A DNA stretch of 64,000 nucleotides from Acidimicrobiia bacterium (GTDB taxonomy: Bacteria > Actinomycetota > Acidimicrobiia > IMCC26256 > JADLDD01), in the NCBI GenBank assembly GCA_020846855.1, contig JADLDD010000039.1, positions 34,725 through 98,724 on the forward strand. Reading direction: 5' to 3'. Below the pieces are notes generated by a model. It was not told where the DNA came from. It ran no database searches and saw nothing but the letters and a program-made list of their open reading frames with translations. This document shows, piece after piece, positions 1 to 9,153 of this stretch. The translations under genes were made by a program, and so were the position numbers. How positions within the stretch are numbered: position 1 is the stretch's first letter; every line of letters starts with the position of its first letter.

Positions 1-2
1 CC

Positions 3-929
3 TCCGACGTGCTCAACAGCGTCATCAACGAGGACCAGGTCGGGCGGATCGCCGAGGTCCCAGGCGTCGACCGGGTGGTAGGGGTACTGCTCGCGACCAC
101 GAAGCTCGACGCGGACCACCCCCTCTTCATCCAGATCGGGATCGACCCCACCGACCTCACCCCCTTCGGGGTGAACGTCGTGGCCGGCCGGCCGTTCGGG
201 GCCACCGCGTCGCACGAGATGATGCTGGGTTGGCGGGCCGCCCAGGACATGGGCAAGCACGTCGGCGATCCCATGGTCGTCGACGGCGTCCGCTACCGGA
301 TCGTGGGCATCTTCTCGGTGGGGCAGGCCCTCGGCGACACCGCCGGCATGCTCCCCCTCGTACCGCTGCAGGCCCACCAGCGGGAGCCGGGACTCGTCAG
401 CCTGGCCTTCGTCCAGGTCGCGCCGGGTGCGGGGATCGAGGCCGTGCGCCACCGCATCGAGGCCCGGTTCCCCGTCCTCACCACCGTGCGGACGGCCGCG
501 GAGTTCGGGCGGGCCGACCGCACGCTCGTGTACCTGAACGCCGCCGACCGGGCGGCCACGTTCCTCGCCCTCGTCATCGGCGCGGTCATCGTGACCAACA
601 CGATGCTCCTGTCGTTCTTCGAGCGCACCCGGGAGTTCGGGCTGCTCCGGGCCGTCGGGTGGGCCCGCTTCCGCATCCTCGCCATGGTGGTGGGGGAGGC
701 GCTCGTCATCTCGGTGCTCGGGGCCGGGGTCGGGGTCGGCATCGGGTACGGCGTGGTCCTGCTCCTCGAGCAGCTGCCGAGCCTCGCCGGCGTGCTGAGT
801 GCCGACTTCACGGCCGGGGAGTTCGGTCGCGCTCTCTGGGTCGCGGCCGGCATCGGGTTCTTCGGCGCGATCTACCCGGCGCTGCGGGCCGCGTTCCTCC
901 AGCCGATCAAGGCCCTGAGGCGGGAGTGA
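3..929 (+). CDS. ABC transporter permease, FtsX/MacB-like, 5' truncated by window edge
   Basis: ORF open to the window start; C-terminal TM segments with FFERTREFGLLRAVGW, typical of FtsX/MacB permeases; followed by an ABC ATPase. Confidence 0.85.
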   Translation, partial: SDVLNSVINEDQVGRIAEVPGVDRVVGVLLATTKLDADHPLFIQIGIDPTDLTPFGVNVVAGRPFGATASHEMMLGWRAAQDMGKHVGDPMVVDGVRYRIVGIFSVGQALGDTAGMLPLVPLQAHQREPGLVSLAFVQVAPGAGIEAVRHRIEARFPVLTTVRTAAEFGRADRTLVYLNAADRAATFLALVIGAVIVTNTMLLSFFERTREFGLLRAVGWARFRILAMVVGEALVISVLGAGVGVGIGYGVVLLLEQLPSLAGVLSADFTAGEFGRALWVAAGIGFFGAIYPALRAAFLQPIKALRRE

Positions 930-936
930 CCGCCCC

Positions 937-1680
937 GTGACCACCACCGGCGCAACCGCCGCCCCCGGCCCGGCCCGACCGGACAGGTCGAGGCTGGTCA
1001 TCGAGGTCACCGACCTCCACAAGCACTACGACCGCGGCCGGGTCCACGCCCTCGACGGCCTCGACCTCCAGGTCGCCCAGGGTGAGCTCCTGGCCGTCAC
1101 CGGACCGTCGGGCTCGGGCAAGTCGACGCTGCTCCATCTGCTCGCCGCGCTCGACTCGCCCACGTCGGGCCGGATCGTCGTCGGCGGCGAGGACCTGGCC
1201 GCTCTCCGGGCCCCCAACCGCTACCGGCGCGACCGGATCGGCCTCGTGTTCCAGCTCCACAACCTGCTGCCCCACCTGACGGCCCAGCAGAACGTGGAGA
1301 TCGCCATGATCGGCACCTCCCGTCGCCGCGCCGAGATGAGGCGGCGGGCGGCCGACCTCCTCGACGAGGTGGGCCTGGCCCGCCACCTGCACCGCAAGCC
1401 ACCCGAGCTCTCCGGCGGTGAGCGCCAGCGGGTCGCCATCGCGCGGGCCCTGGCCAACGAACCGTCGCTGCTGCTGGCCGACGAACCGACCGGCAGCCTC
1501 GACAGCGAGGCGGTGGACGCGACCCTGGCCCAGTTCCGGGCCCTGCGCGACGACCGCGGCGTGACCGTGGTCCTGATCACCCACGACCGCGACGTCGCGG
1601 CCTCCGCCGACCGCCTGGTGACCATCCGCGACGGCCGCGTGGTCGGCGACGTCAGGGCGGAACGGCTCGCGCCCTCGTGA
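937..1680 (+). CDS. ABC transporter ATP-binding protein (LolD/MacB type)
   Basis: Walker A GPSGSGKST, signature LSGGERQRVAIARAL, Walker B LLLADEPTG. Confidence 0.95.
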   Translation: MTTTGATAAPGPARPDRSRLVIEVTDLHKHYDRGRVHALDGLDLQVAQGELLAVTGPSGSGKSTLLHLLAALDSPTSGRIVVGGEDLAALRAPNRYRRDRIGLVFQLHNLLPHLTAQQNVEIAMIGTSRRRAEMRRRAADLLDEVGLARHLHRKPPELSGGERQRVAIARALANEPSLLLADEPTGSLDSEAVDATLAQFRALRDDRGVTVVLITHDRDVAASADRLVTIRDGRVVGDVRAERLAPS

Positions 1681-3142
1681 TGAGCGCCCGAGCCCGGCCG
1701 GCGACCTCGGCGGGTGGGCGGCTCGTGTCGAGCGGCCGGGCCGCGGGCCACGGCACGGCGCGGGCGGCCATGGAGCGGAGCACCTCGACCGTGGCGTCGG
1801 ACGGGTCGCCCCCGGCGCGGGCCCGCGCCTCGACGCGCGCCGCGGCCACGTCCACGGGCACCTCGCAGCGGCGGGCCACCAGCGCCGCGTGGTGCTCGGC
1901 GGCGAGCGCCTCGGCCCGGACCCTCTCCGACGGGTCGCTCCACGACGCGTCGAGCACCACCGGCTGTCCGAGGGCGAGCAGGCGGCCGGCCCGCCGGCGG
2001 AGCTCGGCGTAGACGGCCTCCGTGGCGCGAGGGGAGTAGAGGCCCTCCCCGACGCCCGACGTCGCGCGGTCCCGCGGCTCGAGCCCCGCCTGCTCCTTGC
2101 GGACCTCGTCGGAGCGCAGCCAGGGCCATCCTTCGGCTCTCGCCACCGCGCCCGCGACCGTCGACTTGCCCGTTCCCGGGAGGCCCCCCACCAGCACGAG
2201 CACCACCCGCCCGGCCTCCAGGTGGGCGCGGCAGAGCGACAGGAGGTCACGGGCCGCCGCCGCGTGCCCGTCGCGCTCCGGGCCCGACGTCTGGCTCCAC
2301 CTGAGCGTCGTGACCTTCGCCCGGACCTGGGCCCGGTAGGCGGCGTAGTGGTGGGCGAGGGTGGCCGGGAACCCGTCGCCCGACGCGTCGCGGTACGCGA
2401 CCCAGAACGCGTCGGCGAGGTCGCGCCGGCCGAGCCGCTCGAGGTCCATGGCGAGGAACGCGGCGTCGGCGAGCGTGTCGCCGTGACGGAGCGCGTCGTC
2501 GAACTCGAGGCCGTCGAGGACGCGCGGCCCGTCGTCGAGCAGGTAGACGTCGTCGGCCTGGAGGTCGCCGTGGCCGTCCCGGACGTGGCCCGCCGCGATC
2601 CGGTCCTCGAAGAGCGGTTCGCGACCGGCCAGGTACTCCCGGCTCAGCGCCATCGCCGCGGCGACGTCGGACGCGGGCAGGACCGGCCCGACGTGCGGCT
2701 CCATGGCGACGAAGTTGCCCTCCCACAGCGCCCCGACCGCGTTACGGCGCGCCGGAGCCGGATCGACGCGCGCCGCGGTGGCGTGGAACGCCGCGATGGT
2801 GCGGGCCAGCGCCGCCACGTCGGTGCGCAGCGGAGCGCCCGCGGCCGCGAGGGTCGCCAGGCGGCGATCCGAGGGCATGCGGCGCATGACCACCAGGTGG
2901 TCGCAGAGCTCTCCGTCGGGCCCGGTCACGTCGGCTACGCCCAGGTACACGTCGGGAGCGAGGCGACGGTTCAGCTCCACCTCGCGGTGGCAGGCCTGCC
3001 GGCGGGCCTCGCGGGTGGAGAAGTCGACGAAGTCGGTGCGGACGGGCTTCTTGAGCTTGTAGGCCCGCCCGCCCACGAAGAAGAGCGTGGAGATGTGGGT
3101 CTCGACTACCGCGGCGGGTTCCGCCGGTTCCGGATCGGGCAC
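1652..3142 (-). CDS. Bifunctional aminoglycoside-phosphotransferase-like / AAA P-loop kinase
   Basis: N-terminal STLFFVGGRAYKLKKPV...REVELNRRLAPDVYLGV; C-terminal P-loop VGGLPGTGKSTVAGAVA; 3' end overlaps the preceding gene convergently by 29 bp. Confidence 0.85.
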   Translation of the reverse strand: MPDPEPAEPAAVVETHISTLFFVGGRAYKLKKPVRTDFVDFSTREARRQACHREVELNRRLAPDVYLGVADVTGPDGELCDHLVVMRRMPSDRRLATLAAAGAPLRTDVAALARTIAAFHATAARVDPAPARRNAVGALWEGNFVAMEPHVGPVLPASDVAAAMALSREYLAGREPLFEDRIAAGHVRDGHGDLQADDVYLLDDGPRVLDGLEFDDALRHGDTLADAAFLAMDLERLGRRDLADAFWVAYRDASGDGFPATLAHHYAAYRAQVRAKVTTLRWSQTSGPERDGHAAAARDLLSLCRAHLEAGRVVLVLVGGLPGTGKSTVAGAVARAEGWPWLRSDEVRKEQAGLEPRDRATSGVGEGLYSPRATEAVYAELRRRAGRLLALGQPVVLDASWSDPSERVRAEALAAEHHAALVARRCEVPVDVAAARVEARARAGGDPSDATVEVLRSMAARAVPWPAARPLDTSRPPAEVAGRARALITRARAVPP

Positions 3143-3205
3143 GGGCCCATCGTGCTACAAACGCGCCCGCACCCGGCCTCGAGGCGCCGACGGGAGGGAG
3201 ACTAG

Positions 3206-5617
3206 GTGGAGCGACGTCCGGGCCCCGAGGCCGCCGGCGACGACCACTACGAGGCCGAGATCCGCCGGACCACCCACGGTGTCGCGCACGTCCGGGCGGC
3301 CGGCTGGGGGAGCCTCGGCTTCGGTCAGGGCTTCGCCTGCGCCCGCGACCACCTGCCGACCATCGCCGACCAGGTCGTGAAGGTCCGGGGCGAGCGGTCC
3401 CGGTTCCACGGTCCCGGCCCCGACGGTGCCCACCTGGCCGGCGACTTCGGGTACCGGGCGCTCGACCTGGTGGGCCGGGCCGCCCACCTGCGCGACGCGC
3501 AGCCGGCGTGGATCCGGGAGCTGGTCGACGGCTACGCGGCGGGGTACAACGCGTGGCTGGCCGAGGCCCGGGGCGCCGGATCGCTCCCCGCCTGGTGCGC
3601 GGAGGCCCGATGGATCCGCCCGCTCTCCGCGCTCGACCTCTACACCTACCTGGGCGACGTCGCGCTGCTGGGGAGCGGCCGCAACCTCGTGGGCCTGATC
3701 GGGCGCGCCGAGGCCCCCGGCCCCGACGGCCCGGTCCCCCCGTCGCCGGCCGGCGGTCTCGGCACCGCCCCGGCGGCGAGCAACGGGTGGGCGTTCGGCG
3801 GCGAGGTCACCGACGGCGGACACGGCCTGGTGGTGGCCAACCCGCACTTCCCGTGGTACGGCGAGGCGCGCTTCTGGGAGTGCCACCTCACCATCCCCGG
3901 CGTCCTCGACGTGTACGGCGTCTCGCTGCTCGGGGTGCCGGGCGTCCAGATCGGCTTCAACCGCCACGTGGCGTGGACGCACACGTTCTCCAGGGGTCAC
4001 CGCTTCACCGTGTACGCCCTCGACCTCGTCGACGGCGAGCCCACGCGCTACCGCTACGGCGACACCGTGCGGGCGATGGAACCGACCACCTATTCCGTCG
4101 AGGTCGCCGCCGGCGAGCCGGCCGGCGGCGCCGGGGACCCCGGCGGCCTGGTCACCGTCGAACGGACTCTGTGGTCCAGCCACCACGGGCCGATCCTGAA
4201 CCTGCCCGTCCTCGGCTGGGGCCTCGACACCGCGTACTCGTACCGCGACGCCAACCTCTCCAACACGGGGGTGCTGGAGCTCTTCCTCCGCACCGACCGG
4301 GCCGGATCGGTCGACGAGGTGAAGCGCGTCTACGCGGAGGTCGACGCCATGGCCTGGGTCAACACCCTGGCCGCCGACACGACCGGGCAGGCCTGGTACA
4401 TCGACGGCTCGGCGACTCCCAACCTCTCCGCCGCGGCCCAGGAGCGGTTCACCACCCGGGTCCACGACGACCTCGTCGCCGCCCTGCTGCTCCAGAACCG
4501 GATCGCGCTCCTCGACGGGAGCGACCCCGGCGACGAGTGGGTCGAGGAGCCGGGCGCCCGGGAGCCGGGCCTGGTGCCGTTCGCGCGTCTGCCGCAACTG
4601 GACCGCCGCGACTACGTGGTGAACGCGAACGACTCGCACTGGCTCTCCCACCCCGACGCCCGGCTCGAGGGCTACTCCGTCCTCCACGGCTTCGAACGGA
4701 CCCCCCGCTCCATGAGGACGCGCCACGCCCTCCGGGCGGCGGCGGAGCTCGTGGCGAACGGCCCGGTCACCGCCGGGGCGGCGCTCGCGATGGTGTTCTC
4801 GAACGTGAGCCTCAGCGCCGCGATGCTGCGCGACGACGTGGTGCGGCGGTGCCGCGAGGCGGGAGCGGTGGAGGTCGACGGGCGCACCGCCGACCTCGGG
4901 GTGGTCGCCGAGGTGCTGGCCCGCTGGGACGGCCGCTGCGATCTCGACTCGACGGGCGTGGCGCTGTGGCGGGAGATGATGGCGTCGCTGCCGGAGGGGG
5001 CCTGGCTCGACGCCGGTCCCCTGTGGGCGCGGTCGTTCGACCCCGCCGACCCGGTGGCGACGCCGGCCGGCCTGGCCCCGGCCCCCGAGGGCGCCGACGA
5101 CCCGGTGGTGGCGGCGGCGGCCCGGGCCGTGTTCGCCCTGGAGGCGGCCGGGGTCGCGATCGGTGCGCCCCTGCGCGCCGTCCAGTGGGCGGCCCGCGGC
5201 ACCGAGCGCGTCCCCGTCCACGGGGGCGGCGAGGGGGAGGGCGTCCTCAACGTGCTGGCTCCCGTGGGTTCGCTCCCGTCGGCCAGCCTCGACCCCGTCC
5301 CCGGGACGCCCCCGCCGGTCGACGGCCGGGCGCCGCGCACCGGCCTCGCCGAGGGCGGCTACCAGGTGAGCTACGGGACGAGCTTCGTGATGGCGGTCGA
5401 GATGCGGCCCGCGGGGCCGCGCGGCCTCGGTGTGCTCGCCTACGGGCAGGCCGGCGACTCGCTGTCGCCCCACCACCACGACGGCACGGGCGCGTTCGCC
5501 GCCAAGAGCACCCGGGCGCTCCTGTTCACCGACGCCGAGATCGACGCCGACCCCGACCTGGTCCGCCGGGTCGTGACCGCGCCCCGGCCCGCCCCGGCGG
5601 GTCGCCCGGAGGGGTGA
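3206..5617 (+). CDS. Penicillin acylase family protein (Ntn hydrolase)
   Basis: Candidate autoprocessing/nucleophile region AASNGWAFGG; HGVAHVRA N-terminal motif; upstream gggagggag RBS before GTG. Confidence 0.9.
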   Translation: MERRPGPEAAGDDHYEAEIRRTTHGVAHVRAAGWGSLGFGQGFACARDHLPTIADQVVKVRGERSRFHGPGPDGAHLAGDFGYRALDLVGRAAHLRDAQPAWIRELVDGYAAGYNAWLAEARGAGSLPAWCAEARWIRPLSALDLYTYLGDVALLGSGRNLVGLIGRAEAPGPDGPVPPSPAGGLGTAPAASNGWAFGGEVTDGGHGLVVANPHFPWYGEARFWECHLTIPGVLDVYGVSLLGVPGVQIGFNRHVAWTHTFSRGHRFTVYALDLVDGEPTRYRYGDTVRAMEPTTYSVEVAAGEPAGGAGDPGGLVTVERTLWSSHHGPILNLPVLGWGLDTAYSYRDANLSNTGVLELFLRTDRAGSVDEVKRVYAEVDAMAWVNTLAADTTGQAWYIDGSATPNLSAAAQERFTTRVHDDLVAALLLQNRIALLDGSDPGDEWVEEPGAREPGLVPFARLPQLDRRDYVVNANDSHWLSHPDARLEGYSVLHGFERTPRSMRTRHALRAAAELVANGPVTAGAALAMVFSNVSLSAAMLRDDVVRRCREAGAVEVDGRTADLGVVAEVLARWDGRCDLDSTGVALWREMMASLPEGAWLDAGPLWARSFDPADPVATPAGLAPAPEGADDPVVAAAARAVFALEAAGVAIGAPLRAVQWAARGTERVPVHGGGEGEGVLNVLAPVGSLPSASLDPVPGTPPPVDGRAPRTGLAEGGYQVSYGTSFVMAVEMRPAGPRGLGVLAYGQAGDSLSPHHHDGTGAFAAKSTRALLFTDAEIDADPDLVRRVVTAPRPAPAGRPEG

Positions 5618-5694
5618 CGGCGAACGCGACCGTGCGCGCTCGACGATGTCGGTGGTCGGGGATACCGTGGCGCCCGGAGCAAGGAGGTCGGCCC

Positions 5695-6222
5695 GTGGGT
5701 CGTCGGCTGGTCGTGGTTCCTCTCGTGATCCTCTCCGGTCTGCTCCCGGGCCTCGCGGCGATGCCGGTGAGGGCCGCGGGCCCGGTGAAGACGGCGACGC
5801 TCTCGGCCGTGCTGGACGGTACGAGCTCGATCGAGTTCCCCGGCGGCTACGAGATCACCAACGAGGTGATGACGGGGACCTTCGTCGACGCCCGCTACGG
5901 CCGGGGCACGTACCGCATCGATGCCACGATGGTCGAGCGGGAGTTCGGCTTCGGCATCTCGGGGGCCTTCGTTCTCCGCTTCCGGGGTCGGGCCACGCTC
6001 TCCGGCGCACTGCTCGTTCCCGATGCGGGGTCCGGTGGCGCCCTCGACGGCACGCTGATGGTGGAGTCGGGTACCGGGCGCTTCCGGGGGATGACGGGGG
6101 AGCTCGTGTTCCACCTGGACCGATCCGGAGCGTTCAACCCGCCGGATCCCGTGTTCACCAGCGACAGCGGAACCGTCTCGGGAACGCTGCTGTGGGTACG
6201 GCCGGCCCGTCCCCGAGCCTGA
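5695..6222 (+). CDS. Secreted hypothetical protein
   Basis: GTG with aaggagg RBS; N-terminal signal peptide VGRRLVVVPLVILSGLLPGLAAMPVRAAG. Confidence 0.65.
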   Translation: MGRRLVVVPLVILSGLLPGLAAMPVRAAGPVKTATLSAVLDGTSSIEFPGGYEITNEVMTGTFVDARYGRGTYRIDATMVEREFGFGISGAFVLRFRGRATLSGALLVPDAGSGGALDGTLMVESGTGRFRGMTGELVFHLDRSGAFNPPDPVFTSDSGTVSGTLLWVRPARPRA

Positions 6223-6233
6223 GGCCGCGTGCG

Positions 6234-8249
6234 TCACGGGGTGACGATCGGGAAGCCCATCGTGAACGTGTCGAGGAGCCCGAGGAGCTCCTCGAGCGGT
6301 CCGCCGGGGCCCTGGACCGCGGCGTCGCCGCGGGCCACGAGATCGGCTAGGGCGGTCGTGCCCCCCGCGAGCTCGGCGAGGGCCGGATGGGTGATCCGCA
6401 GCACCGTCTCATCGCCGGCCGGGCCGGGGTCGGGCCGGACCGCGCCGCGATGGAGGGCGCCGTGCTCGATGCCGATCGGGTGCGCCGCACCCGACGGGTC
6501 TCCGGGCCGGTCGGGGGTGGGGGTGACCACCACCGTGAGCTCGATCCGCCGCCCGTCGGCGGCGGGTCCGTCGAGGCGCACCCCGAGGAGGTCGATGAGC
6601 ATCTCGTCGGTGGCGGCGCCGAGCATCTCGGGCCGGGTGAACGGCCCGGCGCCGAGCGGTGCCGGGCCGTGGCGGAGCTCCTGGGCGCCGGTCAGGTAGA
6701 AGTCGCGCCAGGGCCCGGACTCCGACTGGTAGCCGAGCTGCTCGAGCGCGTCGGCCTGGAGGAGGCGGGCGTCGGTGTTCGACGGGTCGGAGAACACGAG
6801 GTGGGTCAGGACCTCGGCCACCCAGCGGTAGTCGCCCGCGTCGAACGAGGCCCGGGCCCGCTCGAGCAGCGCATCGGCACCGCCCATGAAGTCGACGTAG
6901 CGCCGCCCCGCCTCGGCCGGGGGCAGCGGGTGCAGGTGCGCCGGGTGGGCGTCGAACCAGCCCAGGTAGCGCTGGTAGACGGCCTTGGCGTTGTGGTTCG
7001 CCGTCCCGTAGTAGCCCCGCACGTGGGGGACCGACGCCAGGCTCGGAGGTAGCTCCAACTGTTCGGCGATCTCGGTGCTGGTGTGGCCGTGGTTGGCGAG
7101 GCGCATGGTCTGGTCGTGGAGGTACCGGTACGCGTCGCGCTGCTCACGGAGGAAGCGCAGGCACTCGTCGCGTCCCCAGCGGGGCCAGTGGTGCGTGGCG
7201 AAGATCAACTCGGTGCGGTCGCCGAAGAGCTCGATCGCCTCTTGGACGTATCGGCTCCACGCCCGGGCGTCGCGCACCGCCGCGCCCCGGGGCGTGTAGA
7301 CGTTGTGCAGGGTGCCGGTGCAGTTCTCGGCCGTGCACAGCCAGCCCCGGTCGGGGAAGAAGAAGTTCAACTCGGCGGGGGCCTCGGCCTCGGGCGTCGA
7401 CTGGAACGCGATGCGAACGCCGTCGACGACCATCTCGGTGCCGGTCTCGGCGATCTCGACCGAGGGCGCGACCAGCCCGATGGTGCCGAGTAGGGGCATC
7501 CCCTTGCCCAGCCCGCAGTCGACGTGACCGCGGGCGTCGCGGGGGAGCAGGAGCCCGAACATGTACGACGCCCGGCGCCCCATGACCGTGCCGGCCACCA
7601 CGTTCTCGTCGACGGCCGCGTCGAGGAAGCCGGCGGGGGCGATCACCGGCACGCGCCCGGAGGCCACGTCGGCCTCGTCGACCACTGCCCGCATGCCCCC
7701 GAAGTGGTCGGCGTGGCTGTGGGTGACGATCACCGCGGCGACGGGGCGGTCCTCCACGTGCTCGGCCACCAGGGCCAGCGCGGCGCGGGCCGTCTCCTCG
7801 CAGCTCAGCGTGTCGATGACGATCCAGCCCGAGTCCGAGGCCACGAACGTCATGTTGGAGATGTCGATGCCCCGCACCTGGTAGAGGCCGTCGTCGACCC
7901 GGAACAGGCCGGCGTGGGCGTTGAGCCGGGCCTGGCGCCACAGGTTCGGGTGCACGGTATCGGGCCCGTCGTCGTCGAGGAACCCGTACGCGTCGAGGTC
8001 CCAGACGGCGTGCCCGGCCCGGTGCACCAGGGCCTCCTGGACCGGCTCGGCGATCAGGCCTCGCCGGGCCAGGTCGGCCTCGGTGGCGTCGCGGTCCTCG
8101 GTGTCTCCCGGGGTTCCGGGCCGGCCGCCGGCCGGTCCGGTTCGGGCGGCCTCCCACGCGTCACGGGTCGCCGGGGCGGCGCGGCGCCGTTCGCCGTACT
8201 GGTCCTGCTCGTCGTGCTCGTCGTGGTCCACGGCGGCAGCTTCGCGCAC
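6234..8249 (-). CDS. Alkyl/aryl sulfatase, MBL-fold (SdsA1-like)
   Basis: THSHADHFGG metal motif, dimerisation and SCP-2-like C-terminal region; DISNMTFVASDSGWIVIDTL characteristic of class III alkylsulfatases. Confidence 0.88.
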   Translation of the reverse strand: MREAAAVDHDEHDEQDQYGERRRAAPATRDAWEAARTGPAGGRPGTPGDTEDRDATEADLARRGLIAEPVQEALVHRAGHAVWDLDAYGFLDDDGPDTVHPNLWRQARLNAHAGLFRVDDGLYQVRGIDISNMTFVASDSGWIVIDTLSCEETARAALALVAEHVEDRPVAAVIVTHSHADHFGGMRAVVDEADVASGRVPVIAPAGFLDAAVDENVVAGTVMGRRASYMFGLLLPRDARGHVDCGLGKGMPLLGTIGLVAPSVEIAETGTEMVVDGVRIAFQSTPEAEAPAELNFFFPDRGWLCTAENCTGTLHNVYTPRGAAVRDARAWSRYVQEAIELFGDRTELIFATHHWPRWGRDECLRFLREQRDAYRYLHDQTMRLANHGHTSTEIAEQLELPPSLASVPHVRGYYGTANHNAKAVYQRYLGWFDAHPAHLHPLPPAEAGRRYVDFMGGADALLERARASFDAGDYRWVAEVLTHLVFSDPSNTDARLLQADALEQLGYQSESGPWRDFYLTGAQELRHGPAPLGAGPFTRPEMLGAATDEMLIDLLGVRLDGPAADGRRIELTVVVTPTPDRPGDPSGAAHPIGIEHGALHRGAVRPDPGPAGDETVLRITHPALAELAGGTTALADLVARGDAAVQGPGGPLEELLGLLDTFTMGFPIVTP

Positions 8250-8291
8250 CTCCGTCCGCTGGTGCGCCGGGGCGCGGGGCCGGCCCGAGCC

Positions 8292-9080
8292 TCAGCGGCG
8301 GGGGGGTCGCGACGCCTGCAGGTCGGTGAGCAGCGCGCGGGTGTCCTGCCGGTGCCGGGGCAGGGGTTCGATCCACGCCCGCGGGTCGGCGGCGGGTACG
8401 TGCGCGGCCAGCGACGACCGGAGCTGTGCCACCGTCGACGGCAGGTGCGGGTCCCGTGGGGTGAGCGCCACGAAGCCGTGGGGTCCGTTGACGGCCAGTG
8501 TCTCGCCGGCCCGGAACCAGTGCCGGAGGCAGTCGGCCACCGCCACGCGGCGACCGGCCGCGACGAGCGGGGCCGGTTCCGCCTGCACGTCGATCACCAC
8601 CAGGGCGTACGCGTCGTTGGCGGCGACCTCCAGGGCCGCGCAGTGCTGGTACACCTGATCGACCCGGACCGAGAGGAAGTCGGAGGTGTTCAGGCCGGTC
8701 AGGGCGTCGATGCACCCCGCCGGCCCCAGTGCCGCCACGAAGCCCTCGGCCCAACCCCGGGCGACCCAGCGGTCGGCGTGGGCCCGGGCCAGGCGCCGCC
8801 GCCGGATCGTCCCCAGGGTCGTCGCCAGGGCGTCGAGGTCGGCGAGCGTCTCCGCCAGGCTCAGGCCGAGCTCGGCCCGCGCCGATCCGAGGGCTTCCAG
8901 GGCGGTCCGCGTCTCGGTTCCGGTAACGACCCGGGTCGCGATGTCCTCGGTGGCCGGGCACGGCCACTCGGATTCGTCGATCCCGACGTCGTTCCGGCTG
9001 CGCTCCGACCACCGGCGGAGGACGGCAGCCGTCCTCCGCTCGACGCGCGCGGAGGCGTCGGTCTTGATCCCCACGCTCAA
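8292..9080 (-). CDS. Hypothetical protein with degenerate GGDEF-like domain
   Basis: DALTGLNTSDFLSVRVDQ resembles GGDEF-domain start; ALVVIDVQ resembles the metal-binding strand; no GGDEF signature. Confidence 0.55.
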   Translation of the reverse strand: MSVGIKTDASARVERRTAAVLRRWSERSRNDVGIDESEWPCPATEDIATRVVTGTETRTALEALGSARAELGLSLAETLADLDALATTLGTIRRRRLARAHADRWVARGWAEGFVAALGPAGCIDALTGLNTSDFLSVRVDQVYQHCAALEVAANDAYALVVIDVQAEPAPLVAAGRRVAVADCLRHWFRAGETLAVNGPHGFVALTPRDPHLPSTVAQLRSSLAAHVPAADPRAWIEPLPRHRQDTRALLTDLQASRPPRR

Positions 9081-9153
9081 GGAGACTGGCCCGCCTGCCG
9101 ATCATGACGGGGTAATCCGTGCCGAGCGAGCGAGTCGAACAGGCGGGTAGCAG

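Noticed and set aside
3155-5479. 774-aa minus-strand ORF
   Set aside because: Antisense shadow of the penicillin acylase gene; low-complexity composition
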